NCBI GenBank assembly: GCA_903822075.1
Contig: CAIJNK010000013.1
Location: 1-44,493, forward strand
Direction of reading: 5' to 3'
Length of the DNA: 44,493 nt
Origin: an uncultured bacterium
GTDB taxonomy: Bacteria > Patescibacteriota > Minisyncoccia > Phycocordibacterales > GWA1-40-21
The notes under the pieces were generated by a model. It saw nothing but the letters and a program-made list of their open reading frames with translations, was not told where the DNA came from and searched no databases. Position 1 is the first letter of the stretch; each line of letters starts with the position of its first letter. This document shows positions 26,990 to 36,133 of this stretch, in pieces. Made by a program: the position numbers and the translations under genes.

Positions 26990-28945
26990 ATGTACGTTAT
27001 CAGAAATAATCGGTACGACGAGGATCCCATCAAGAAACTCGGCAGTGGTTCCGAGGGGGCGGTCTATCCGTTTCCGGATAATCCCGGACAATGCGTGAAG
27101 CTGTTTCACTCGCCAGAGCCTGGCAATAAAGATGCCTTGGATTTGGGCAGGTATCGGGCCAAGAAAATAAAGGCCATCTGCGGTTTCGGACTTAATCTTC
27201 CGGGACAATTCGTCTTGCCGCTTGAGGCGGCTTATGACGAGCGCGGAGCGGTCGCGGGTTTTCTTATGAGTCGGGTTCCACCCGGCTACGTGAAGATCCT
27301 GGAACTTCTAAAGCCGTGGCGGACAACAAACGCCATTAGCTTGAAGGAGATAACGCTTTTCTTTGCCCAGATGTTCGGGGTTGACCTGAAGGAACTGGCG
27401 AAGAGAAACCTGGCTATCGGCGATATCAATGGCGGTTGCGTCATGATTAACCGGAGTCTGGAAAGACGATGGGTGGATACTGACAGTTGGAACTATCCAG
27501 GGTTTCCTTGCATAGCCACGACTGAATTGTACGCTCACCCGGACCTGTATCCAAATCTGGAGAAAGGTAAAGCGTTTGTTGAGCCCAAGCCGTGTCATGA
27601 TCGGTTTGCACTGGCAGTGATGTTTGTGCAAATTGCCTTGCATGGCGCCCATCCGTTTCGGATGGGGACTCATCCAAAGTTTACGAGCTTGCGCGAGCGC
27701 GCCAGGAACAAAGTCACCGTCTTCGATAAGGAGGTCACGTACCCAAGGGTGCTGCCGTCCCCGGAGATTCTGAGTGACGATCTCCTGGAAACTCTGCTCA
27801 GTGTTCTGAAACGGAAGGATGAGGGGCTGACCTTGGAAGTCGCCTTGGCAACCTTTGCCGAGCGGCTAACAACCTGCAAACAGTGCGGTATTGATTTCGA
27901 TTCGGGGCGAAAACATTGTCCGAAGTGTCACGAGAAGACGATGGTGGATATGACTAAGTTGCGGAAACTGCTCATCGAGATTTTGTTCAAAGCGCCGGGA
28001 ACGGTGCTTCATGTCCAAATGATCGAGAAGCAATTACGCCTCCTGTGTCAGGTTCACGACGCGTTAACTCTGGTCACTATCGACGATCGGGGTGGAGTTT
28101 CCACTCTCCTGACTGGCTTGCAAGTCACGAAGGGCGCAGAGTATCGGTTCTTTGGTTCGTGTCTGGTGATTGTGCGAGATCCATACCAACCAGCGCCGGT
28201 AACGATTGAAGTTTATCACATCGGTAGTTCGGACTTGTCTCGTCTTGGCGATGTGACGACTGGTGGCTTGGAGAATGATCAAGCGTTGGTTGATACCTCG
28301 GAGAGGTACTTGTATCGCACGGCGGGTAATACCCTGATGTGTGGTAACTTGTTTGGAAAGGATATTCTTCTGGAAGAACAAGTGGCTCAAGTGCATCAAA
28401 CGCAAACCTGGTTCACAGTTGATCATGCGACTGGAGCTGACCGCGAAGCGGTGTTCGGTTACGACCGAGCCCTCCGTGACATTCAATGGTTTGTGATTCG
28501 AGGTACGAAGGATGGAAACCAGTTTTCCTATCATGAAGTGAAGTTGGCGGCGATTCGGGCCGGAGAAAAGATGCTCGATTTTGCTGTCTATTTCAGCCGG
28601 GAGACGGTTCTCTTGGTGCGAAAGACCAGTTATCGCGGTCTCGAATATATTCGTTATTCCATTATCCGTCTCGACGGTAAGGTGGAGAGCGAAGTGCTGC
28701 TTGGTGAGTCTGATGAAGGGTTTGACTGTTGGTATAATCTGTCCGGGAAGCTTTTCCAGGGAGATAGTATCCTGCATGTTACCCTCAAGGGAATCGTCAA
28801 GCAGGTTTTGGCTGGCGGTAAGTACGTGGCGTTGGAAGAAACTGAAGACGTGGTGACAATCACGGATCAGCTCTTCCGTTGTGGCACCAGGGTTGGTGTT
28901 GCGCGCAAGGAAGGTGTTCTGACGATCAGTCGGAAGGCGGTATGA
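26990..28945 (+). CDS. TerY-P-type protein kinase with C-terminal zinc ribbon and extended repeat-like region
   Basis: KLGSGSEGAVYPFPDNPGQCVKLFH; LAIGDINGGCVMI; RRWVDTDSWNYPGF; CKQCGIDFDSGRKHCPKCHEK. Start chosen at ATG 26990. Confidence 0.8.
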   Translation: MYVIRNNRYDEDPIKKLGSGSEGAVYPFPDNPGQCVKLFHSPEPGNKDALDLGRYRAKKIKAICGFGLNLPGQFVLPLEAAYDERGAVAGFLMSRVPPGYVKILELLKPWRTTNAISLKEITLFFAQMFGVDLKELAKRNLAIGDINGGCVMINRSLERRWVDTDSWNYPGFPCIATTELYAHPDLYPNLEKGKAFVEPKPCHDRFALAVMFVQIALHGAHPFRMGTHPKFTSLRERARNKVTVFDKEVTYPRVLPSPEILSDDLLETLLSVLKRKDEGLTLEVALATFAERLTTCKQCGIDFDSGRKHCPKCHEKTMVDMTKLRKLLIEILFKAPGTVLHVQMIEKQLRLLCQVHDALTLVTIDDRGGVSTLLTGLQVTKGAEYRFFGSCLVIVRDPYQPAPVTIEVYHIGSSDLSRLGDVTTGGLENDQALVDTSERYLYRTAGNTLMCGNLFGKDILLEEQVAQVHQTQTWFTVDHATGADREAVFGYDRALRDIQWFVIRGTKDGNQFSYHEVKLAAIRAGEKMLDFAVYFSRETVLLVRKTSYRGLEYIRYSIIRLDGKVESEVLLGESDEGFDCWYNLSGKLFQGDSILHVTLKGIVKQVLAGGKYVALEETEDVVTITDQLFRCGTRVGVARKEGVLTISRKAV

Positions 28946-29028
28946 AGAAGAAAGCAAAGAAGAAGGGGCCAGGTAAGGCCAAGGTTGGTTCGCGAAACAA
29001 AACAAGAACAAAGAGAGGAACAAGAACG

Positions 29029-30057
29029 ATGAAGAAGACAGTCATGGCATTGCAGTATACCCCGGCGTTTTTCCAAGCGGAGAAGGCCGGACAGTGGTAC
29101 AAACCGGATATCGCGAGCGCGTTGCGCGAGGGTCTGGAATTCGGTCTGAACCGTCGTCTCAAGTCGGCCGCCCATCTCATGAAAGAAGGGATCGCCCATC
29201 TCATGATGATGACCGACCTGCAGAGCGATTTCCGCGATGAGGGAAGGCTCGCAGTCAAGGGGACGGACGAAGTGGTGTTGCGGACCTGTGTGCGCCTGAT
29301 CAACGGAACGGTGGAGGATTTCTACACCGGTCTCATGTTCTCGCTCGACGGGCACCCGCCGTATCACACGTCGTTCGACTACTACTGGCGGGACAAGGAT
29401 GGTCACGCTCTCAATCTGTCGAAGCTCGGCGGCGCCGCCATCCTGAACCTGGTGGACGAAAAGAAGTGCGTGTTTGAAGCGCTGGCGTTTGGTCCGCAAG
29501 GTCCGTATTCCATCGGCTTCTACCAGGCACGGTTCGACATCAAGGACTCGGTGGAGTATTGGAAGTATCTGCAGAAAACGGGGCAGGGACCCATTTGGGT
29601 CTTCAACTCCCACTGCGTGATTGCCACGGATGGGGTGAATTTGCATCCGCTTTTGGCGGAGACAATCGCCTTCATTTGCGGCGCCCGCAGTTTGCAGCCG
29701 ACCATCATTTCGAAGGGTCATCTGGCAAATACCGACTGGTTTGGTCCGCTCGAGCCTTGCCGGCCCGATACGAAGCATGCCCAGGGCGGTTTCCAGAAGG
29801 GGATCATCGATACGATGAAGCTCTTCGAGACGGTGGAGTTTGTGGGGGTCGCGGAAGACTTCTGCGATTACAACATGAAACGCCAGACGATAAAGGATTT
29901 GACCGGGACGCCGTATCTTGGCAAACTCCGGTTTATCACGGACGGTACGGCGCCGATCATTCCGAATGCGAAACACGTTGTGGAGCAGAATGATCAGGCG
30001 CGAGTGGCTGGGGTCAAGTTCATTGACCACGATACGCCGTTTGCGGCCTCGGTCTGA
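29029..30057 (+). CDS. Nicotinamidase-like cysteine hydrolase (isochorismatase fold)
   Basis: MMTDLQSDFRDEGRLAVKGTDEVV, FSLDGHPPYHTSFDY (D-H-H metal site), ISKGHLANTDWF, FVGVAEDFCDYN (catalytic Cys). Confidence 0.82.
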   Translation: MKKTVMALQYTPAFFQAEKAGQWYKPDIASALREGLEFGLNRRLKSAAHLMKEGIAHLMMMTDLQSDFRDEGRLAVKGTDEVVLRTCVRLINGTVEDFYTGLMFSLDGHPPYHTSFDYYWRDKDGHALNLSKLGGAAILNLVDEKKCVFEALAFGPQGPYSIGFYQARFDIKDSVEYWKYLQKTGQGPIWVFNSHCVIATDGVNLHPLLAETIAFICGARSLQPTIISKGHLANTDWFGPLEPCRPDTKHAQGGFQKGIIDTMKLFETVEFVGVAEDFCDYNMKRQTIKDLTGTPYLGKLRFITDGTAPIIPNAKHVVEQNDQARVAGVKFIDHDTPFAASV

Positions 30058-30098
30058 CGGTCAAGAAACGAAAACAAAAAGAAAAAAGGAAAAAACCT

Positions 30099-30968
30099 GT
30101 GAATAAATCAGGAGTCAGTGCAGCAGTACTCTCGTTCTTCAAGGATCCGGATGCCTCGAGCGTTCTTTCGCTCGCGGGTAATCAGGTCATCGCGCCGACG
30201 GTGCGGGGACAGGATTTGACGGACGAAGAGCTAAGTATGGGCGGCGGTGTGCGTTTGGTGATGCACATCTTTGACCGGTCACCTTCGATGAAACCAGCCA
30301 TGAAGCTCATGCTCGATGGCTTTGGTGGTGATTACGTTGCCGCCATCAAGGAAGCGCGCGGGGATGATATCTCCGCGTTGCGGCTCGCCGGGTTGTCGTT
30401 CTCGAGCGATATTACGCCGATCTGGCAAAAGGGAGGAAAGCTGTTCCATACTTTGGAACAACTGCCGCCTTTGACCAAAGCGGAGTACAATCCCGAGAAC
30501 GGTATGGGGACAGCTCTGCATCAGGCCATCATCGAGGGTTATGCCTTGGCCTTGCCGTACGCGGCCGAAATCCATAAGGATACGGGTATCCAACCGGAGA
30601 TCGACGTTATCGTCCTGACGGACGGAATGAACAACGAAAACCCGCTTCGTCCCGATCCGGTGAGTACTCTCATCAAGGGCAGTAAGAAGGATTTGGTCCG
30701 CTGGATCTTCTTCTTCTTCGAGACGGAACCGGGAGCGTGCAAGTCCAGTGATCCGGATGTGAATCCGGAGATGATCGCCAAGCGGCTCGGTTTCGACAGC
30801 GAGAATACCATGCTGTTTGGCAAGAAGCCTGGTGAGACCGATGAAGAACACCGGAAGCGTTTCCGGCGGATGCTCCGGGTTATGAGCCGTGTCAGTGCCA
30901 GCAAAGGCACCAGTGCGGTTCAGGCGGCGGCGGCTGTGAATGCTACTCCCGCGGAGAGTCTGCTCTAA
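30099..30968 (+). CDS. von Willebrand factor A domain protein (TerY-like)
   Basis: LVMHIFDRSPSMKPAMKLM (DxSxS MIDAS), NPENGMGTALHQAI, DVIVLTDGMNNE; GTG start. Confidence 0.83.
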   Translation: MNKSGVSAAVLSFFKDPDASSVLSLAGNQVIAPTVRGQDLTDEELSMGGGVRLVMHIFDRSPSMKPAMKLMLDGFGGDYVAAIKEARGDDISALRLAGLSFSSDITPIWQKGGKLFHTLEQLPPLTKAEYNPENGMGTALHQAIIEGYALALPYAAEIHKDTGIQPEIDVIVLTDGMNNENPLRPDPVSTLIKGSKKDLVRWIFFFFETEPGACKSSDPDVNPEMIAKRLGFDSENTMLFGKKPGETDEEHRKRFRRMLRVMSRVSASKGTSAVQAAAAVNATPAESLL

Positions 30969-31009
30969 GTTCTGCTATTGGGTTCAGGTTTGTTCTTTAA
31001 CGCAGAGCC

Positions 31010-31048
31010 AGAAGGGGATCCACAAGATCCCCTTCTTTTTTTGTATAA
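31010..31048 (+). terminator. Terminator after vWA gene
   Basis: agaaggggatccacaagatccccttctttttttg. Confidence 0.85.
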
Positions 31049-31104
31049 AAAACCGCCAGAAGTCATTAGGGACTTCTGGCGGGGGACAAAGTTCTCGTTC
31101 AATT

Positions 31105-31524
31105 TTAGCTGGCCGGTCTTACCTTGTATTCCGCTTTTTCCATCTCGGTGGCGGTCCGGCTCTCGACGACTGTATCTATTCCGTCTCCAGGTCGGACATT
31201 GTAGACAGCGCCGATAGAAACCGAATCATATCCCTCACATGAGACATTGACCTCCCGTTCCCGTGTCTGCCCGTTTATTTCACCGACGATAGTTACGGCC
31301 CAATGTTCCGGAATATGGTAGAAAGTCGGACGTGTCGTGTAAAATGTCACGTGTGTCCCTTTCCCAACCCTTATCCGATGGGGAATCGAAACATTCTGGA
31401 CATACTTTTCCTCCATGTAGTGTCTTTTGGCTACCACCTTACCCGAGTTCAGAGGTGGTTCATTTGCACAGCCACCAAACAGAAAACAGGTCGAAACTAA
31501 ATATAAACTGATCAGCTTTTTCAC
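31105..31524 (-). CDS. Small putative lipoprotein
   Basis: MKKLISLYLVSTCFLFGGCANE signal peptide with lipobox. Confidence 0.7.
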   Translation of the reverse strand: MKKLISLYLVSTCFLFGGCANEPPLNSGKVVAKRHYMEEKYVQNVSIPHRIRVGKGTHVTFYTTRPTFYHIPEHWAVTIVGEINGQTREREVNVSCEGYDSVSIGAVYNVRPGDGIDTVVESRTATEMEKAEYKVRPAS

Positions 31525-31629
31525 TCCTTACCTCTTTCTCTTTCGAGCTTGTTTTGTCATTCTTAAATAGCTGCTACTTGGAATGGTAGCACATTTTAAT
31601 ATAAAAGTCAACCCTACAAAAGGTAAAAG

Positions 31630-32232
31630 CTAACGGTCAGCCTCCTCATCTGCCTTTTTTTCATCTTCCACCACCTGGACGCCAATTTCTCGTTCTAATT
31701 TTTCACGAATTTCTTCCGCTCGGTCTTTGTCTATTGGTGCCAGAACAATCTCTGTTTGCTCGTGCTCACCGGCTTCTTCGTGCCCAGCGGTAATAAAAAT
31801 AATTTTACTTAGACCAAGCACAAGATAAATTAATGGTCGCTCAATATTCACGTCTTGAATTTGCCGGTAGGGTACGGAGTCTTCTTTACGATTCAGGATA
31901 CCTTGTCTCATGACCAAGCTGAATTCTTCCAGGGTGAAGGAATAGGTCTTGTATTCCAGGATGGCAATAATAAAACCAAGGATAAAAAAGAGAATGGCTA
32001 GAAAAAGAAGAGCGGCGAGACCGATCGCGAAGATGGTGACAACGAGGCTAATGGTCGTATCGGAATTTAGTTGGGCGGAAACCGAGGTACTCAGGCCGTT
32101 AATTATTGCGTCTCTGGCTGGAATAGCGACTATTATTAGTAGTATAAAAATAAAAACCGGGAATAGACGACGCAATAGAAAAATAATAAATGCTTTTCCG
32201 CCCAGATGTTGTTCTTCGTTAAGTGCGATCAT
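31630..32232 (-). CDS. Bacterial PH-domain (bPH2/DUF304-like) membrane protein
   Basis: Two TM helices then YSFTLEEFSLVMRQGILNRKEDSVPYRQIQDVNIERP. Confidence 0.82.
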   Translation of the reverse strand: MIALNEEQHLGGKAFIIFLLRRLFPVFIFILLIIVAIPARDAIINGLSTSVSAQLNSDTTISLVVTIFAIGLAALLFLAILFFILGFIIAILEYKTYSFTLEEFSLVMRQGILNRKEDSVPYRQIQDVNIERPLIYLVLGLSKIIFITAGHEEAGEHEQTEIVLAPIDKDRAEEIREKLEREIGVQVVEDEKKADEEADR

Positions 32233-32277
32233 GTCCTAAAGTATAGGCTGATTTTGACAAAATATCAATGAAGGTCT

Positions 32278-33006
32278 CTATAACTTTCGGAAAAATAGTT
32301 GGAAAAGTTTTCTTTGAAATTCCGCAAAGCGGGGCGCTTCAATCAGGATGGCCGTTTCGGTATCAAAATCAATGAATACCACTTTGTCGGCGCTTATGAG
32401 CTGTGTAATATTATAGTCAAAGGAATCATAGGATTTTGGGATACTTTTTGAAGCCCGATTCAGCCTTTTGGCCCGGCTAATATCGGTGATTTCGTTCGTT
32501 ATGACGTATTTATCTATGTCACCATTTCGACCGGCTCTCTGGTAGTAAATTTCTGGGTAATATTCCTTGGCGACGGTGTAGTCACGCGGGGATTCATAGC
32601 GGTAAATCACTTCTTCTTTTTTCGCTGTGCTGACAATATATTCATAGACCGACTTGATACCAGCTTTGCCTTGGTAGACGGTAAATTTTGGCGCTTTGGT
32701 CCGGTTTAAAAACAAGTTCATGTAACTGGGCAGAGCGGCCTCTAGGTTTACCGCTCGCTCCTTGGCCAAGACGGACAATAAATGCGGTGACTCGGCCGTG
32801 TACAACGTACGCCTACCCCTTTTAATAGGAGAGATCAGATTAGCTTGTAGTAATTCCGGTAGGTGTCTATAAACAGCCGGTCGGTATAAACCGGTAATTT
32901 TAGAAATCTCTGATAAAGTTTTTCCGCCTTTTTCCAATAATGCCAGGTATATTTTTTCAGCACTCGGAGAAAAACCTAAGGTATTAAAAATACTTTCTTT
33001 TTTCAT
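32278..33006 (-). CDS. TrmB-like winged-helix transcriptional regulator
   Basis: LGFSPSAEKIYLALLEKGGKTLSEISKITGLYRPAVYRHLPELLQANLI. Confidence 0.85.
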   Translation of the reverse strand: MKKESIFNTLGFSPSAEKIYLALLEKGGKTLSEISKITGLYRPAVYRHLPELLQANLISPIKRGRRTLYTAESPHLLSVLAKERAVNLEAALPSYMNLFLNRTKAPKFTVYQGKAGIKSVYEYIVSTAKKEEVIYRYESPRDYTVAKEYYPEIYYQRAGRNGDIDKYVITNEITDISRAKRLNRASKSIPKSYDSFDYNITQLISADKVVFIDFDTETAILIEAPRFAEFQRKLFQLFFRKL

Positions 33007-33185
33007 AATGTGAACTAAGTATAGTACACTTATATAAACAAATCAAGCCTTTGGTTAAGGATAATACGGCTAAATCAGAAAATATGTTACATAAATAATA
33101 CGTTTCAAAGCGGAATGTTTGTCTTTCTACTATTATCAATCCAGATAAGAGTTCGTTGAAAAATAGTAGAAAGGAAGATAAAAAT

Positions 33186-33905
33186 ATGTTTAAACAATAT
33201 CCAAAACAACTTGTCCTGGTGCGGCACGGAGAATCCATTCTTAATGTCGCTCGAGCCAACAGCCCAATCTTGTTTGCAAACCAAGCTGACCGGGCGCCGT
33301 TTATGGGCGTGCCAGATCATAAGGTGGAGCTCACGGCTCTGGGGCGCGAGCAGGCGCGAGCTACCGGTCTGGGGTTACGACTGGCTGGATTCCGCTTCGA
33401 TCATTTTTATGATTCGGGTTATGCTCGGACGGTGGAAACTCTGGATCATATTCTTGAGCAACTATTGGAAAAAGATCTGCCGGCTCCCAAACGGATCCAT
33501 TCGTTTCTTATCCGCGAGCGGGAGTCGGGCTACACTTATTGCATGACTAGGCCCGAAGTGGAGAAAACTTTTCCATGGTTGGAGGAATATTGGAAAACAT
33601 TGGGGCCGGTGTTTGCTCGGCCAATAGGCGGGGAGAGTATTGCCGATGTGATTGAAAGGGTTCGAGTCTTTTTGGAGCAAGTATTTACCGAGACAAATGG
33701 GGAGCGTGTCTTAATCGTTCTTCATGGCCGAGTTCTCGCCGCCATGCGGTATCTCTTGGAAAACTGGACCTATGACCAGTTGGAAGAGTTCATGCAGAGC
33801 AAAGGTTGTGTGAATTGTGGTGTCACTGTTTATAACCGCAATACTGAAACAGCTACGCTCGAACTCGCTCAGTATAATACAGCCTATTATCGAAAGGAGG
33901 TCTGA
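33186..33905 (+). CDS. Histidine phosphatase (phosphoglycerate mutase-like)
   Basis: QLVLVRHGESILNVAR; DSGYARTVETLDHIL; RVLIVLHGRVLAAM. Confidence 0.9.
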   Translation: MFKQYPKQLVLVRHGESILNVARANSPILFANQADRAPFMGVPDHKVELTALGREQARATGLGLRLAGFRFDHFYDSGYARTVETLDHILEQLLEKDLPAPKRIHSFLIRERESGYTYCMTRPEVEKTFPWLEEYWKTLGPVFARPIGGESIADVIERVRVFLEQVFTETNGERVLIVLHGRVLAAMRYLLENWTYDQLEEFMQSKGCVNCGVTVYNRNTETATLELAQYNTAYYRKEV

Positions 33906-33913
33906 TAAGGTTG

Positions 33914-33948
33914 ACCAGTGATAACGCTCATATCACTGGTTTTTTATT
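33914..33948 (+). terminator. Terminator after histidine phosphatase gene
   Basis: accagtgataacgctcatatcactggttttttatt. Confidence 0.85.
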
Positions 33949-33960
33949 AATAAATAAAAA

Positions 33961-33992
33961 TGGCCGGGCAAGAACAAGTCTTGCGCCGGCCA
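33961..33992 (-). terminator. Terminator for the 34013..34968 gene pair
   Basis: tggccgggcaaga acaag tcttgcgccggcca, flanked by A/T tracts. Confidence 0.7.
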
Positions 33993-34012
33993 CACTTTTC
34001 GATTGTCGTAGT

Positions 34013-34459
34013 CTATTGCGGCTGGTATTCATTAAGGATCTTGATGAATGAATACTTTTTGGCCGCGAAGGCGTAACCACGCATGATATCTTTCATCCCC
34101 CGATATTCTTCGGAATAACCGAAGTTGAACGAGAAACGATTGTACCACCAGTAGTAGTGCCAACCTTCGGTCTGGACAAACTCACGCCACTCCTCTGGGT
34201 CGAATTGGACCAGCTTTCCACTGTATCCGTGTCCTGCAGAAGTAACGGCCACCCGCATTGGCCGGGTGTCGATACGAGCTACCCAAACATCTGGTGCCGA
34301 TATGTGCCAACCACTTCTCTCCTGCAATTTCATTTCACCGGTAATCCAATTCCTGGCGATACCGATCTCGGTCGGCTCGGTGAAATTTAGGAAGAGAAGA
34401 TAGAACAACAATACCGGGGCCAAGATGAAGAGTGGCTTGATTAGCCAACCTCTTTTCAT
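34013..34459 (-). CDS. Membrane-anchored SPFH-like small protein, paralog of neighbour
   Basis: GEMKLQERSGWHISAPDVWVARIDTRP...KLVQFD...IMRGYAF...SFIKILNEYQP aligned by eye to 34456..34968. Confidence 0.65.
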   Translation of the reverse strand: MKRGWLIKPLFILAPVLLFYLLFLNFTEPTEIGIARNWITGEMKLQERSGWHISAPDVWVARIDTRPMRVAVTSAGHGYSGKLVQFDPEEWREFVQTEGWHYYWWYNRFSFNFGYSEEYRGMKDIMRGYAFAAKKYSFIKILNEYQPQ

Positions 34460-34968
34460 TGGTTCCCAAGCCTCGGTTTCTCCATGTCAGTGACGCCTTG
34501 GTCTGGCGCGAGTTCGCCGAGAATCTTGATGAACGGACAGTCCCGTCCGCCGGCTCTGTCGAACGCATAACAGCGAAGAATTTTTGCCAAGCGATCTCGG
34601 TTATCTCCCGCTCCGCGCCCGTGCCAGGAAACAAACGTCATAAGACCGTTCGTTTCAAACTGTACGAGTTTGGCGTTCAAGACTCTTTGACTGATGTCAT
34701 TTTTTTCCATCGTGTTGGCTATACCATCCGCTTCACCAATGATCTGAAGTTGAATCGGACGCAGGTCAATGGCATGAACGCTGTAGTGCCACGGTGTTTG
34801 GATAAAATATCCGGTCCGGTCAAGCAAAGTGATCTCACCTTTGAACTTGTCATAAGTGAAGCCAAATTCGTAGTTGTCCACGAACCTGACAAAAATTATG
34901 CGAAACAAAAGTAAGCCGATCAGAGCGCTTCCCACGAGAATTCCACCAATTATTCCTAACCGTTTCAT
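34456..34968 (-). CDS. Membrane-anchored SPFH-like small protein, paralog of neighbour
   Basis: GEITLLDRTGYFIQTPWHYSVHAIDLRP...AKLVQFE...ILRCYAF...PFIKILGELAP; stop/start overlap ATGA with 34459. Confidence 0.65.
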   Translation of the reverse strand: MKRLGIIGGILVGSALIGLLLFRIIFVRFVDNYEFGFTYDKFKGEITLLDRTGYFIQTPWHYSVHAIDLRPIQLQIIGEADGIANTMEKNDISQRVLNAKLVQFETNGLMTFVSWHGRGAGDNRDRLAKILRCYAFDRAGGRDCPFIKILGELAPDQGVTDMEKPRLGNQ

Positions 34969-35218
34969 TAGCTATCTCCTTCTGGAATGAACAAATAGGT
35001 TTCTCGACAGCGTGTCGAGGCTAACCTAGCTTTTAATAGGGTAGCACGCAGAATGACAGTCTGTCAATATTAAGGATAATAAATGTTGATTTTGCTTCTC
35101 TTTTGGAGAAAGAATGAGATTTAACCGCCTATAGTTGTGCACCCAAGTTTATATACCAAACGTAAAAAATATTAGTACAGGACAGAACCTGTTTTTAACA
35201 GTTAATCATAAAAATTAC

Positions 35219-36004
35219 ATGAAAAGTAATAAATATATATATTTGTCATTTGTTTTAGCTAGTTTATTTGGTTTGGTGGCTATTTCACCGGTCTCGGCTC
35301 AAACAACTTCCGGTCAGAGGCCGAATATGAAGCCGGCTGTTATTGGTACTGTTACGGCAGTCAACGGTGATACCATCACTCTTACTTCCAAACGTAGTCC
35401 TGGCATGATGGGGCGAAATAGAAACGCTTCTACGACCGTGGCTACTCGGCCTGCGGCTAGCCCCGCGGTGATTTATAGCGTTGATGCCACAAATGCTACC
35501 GTTGTAAAGAATAATGTTACCAGCACCGTTTCGGCCATTAGTGTCGGGGACAACCTTTTTGTTCAAGGAACGGTAACGGGCACAAATGTGGTTGCTACAA
35601 ATATTCGTGACGGTATGATGGTAAATAGGGGCCCAGGTACGCAAGGTAAAAAAATGGGAACTTCAACCTCACCGATAATGGGGGATGGTCAACCGGTTGT
35701 CGCCGGATCTATCTCGGCGATTAATGGTGATAACCTGACTGTAACCACCGGTAATAATGTTGTTTATACAGTTGATGTTACTAACGCAAAATTTACCCAA
35801 GGTCAAAACACCATTACATTGGCTAACGTTCAGGCCGGGGACAAAGTTATAGTTCAGGGAGCCGTAAATGGAACAGCTATCACTGCCTCCAATATTATTG
35901 ATCAGAGAGCAAGTTCAGATAATAATTCAAGTAATCAGAAACAACCAAAACCGGGTTTCTTTGGTAGGATTGGCGGTTTCTTTACTCATCTGTTTGGTTT
36001 CTAA
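35219..36004 (+). CDS. Secreted protein with two DUF5666-like beta domains
   Basis: MKSNKYIYLSFVLASLFGLVAISPVSAQ signal; repeated GTVTAVNGDTITLTS.../GSISAINGDNLTVTT.... Confidence 0.75.
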   Translation: MKSNKYIYLSFVLASLFGLVAISPVSAQTTSGQRPNMKPAVIGTVTAVNGDTITLTSKRSPGMMGRNRNASTTVATRPAASPAVIYSVDATNATVVKNNVTSTVSAISVGDNLFVQGTVTGTNVVATNIRDGMMVNRGPGTQGKKMGTSTSPIMGDGQPVVAGSISAINGDNLTVTTGNNVVYTVDVTNAKFTQGQNTITLANVQAGDKVIVQGAVNGTAITASNIIDQRASSDNNSSNQKQPKPGFFGRIGGFFTHLFGF

Positions 36005-36055
36005 AACTCCAAGGGTCGTCGACTTGGTTTAGAAAAATTTAATGTATTAATAAAA

Positions 36056-36085
36056 AACCACCGAGGAAGACCTCGGTGGTTTTTT
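36056..36085 (+). terminator. Rho-independent terminator
   Basis: accaccgaggaagacctcggtggttttttat. Confidence 0.85.
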
Positions 36086-36133
36086 ATGTTTGCGCGGTTG
36101 TAAAATATATTGATAAATTGTATAACTATATAT

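Noticed and set aside
28064-29023. 319-aa minus-strand ORF
   Set aside because: Antisense shadow of the kinase gene; composition is typical of spurious ORFs in this GC-richer region.
28867-30030. 387-aa minus-strand ORF antisense to the nicotinamidase-like gene
   Set aside because: The plus-strand frame carries clear isochorismatase-family motifs and lies in an operon with RBS; the minus ORF is Arg/His-rich shadow coding without recognisable motifs.
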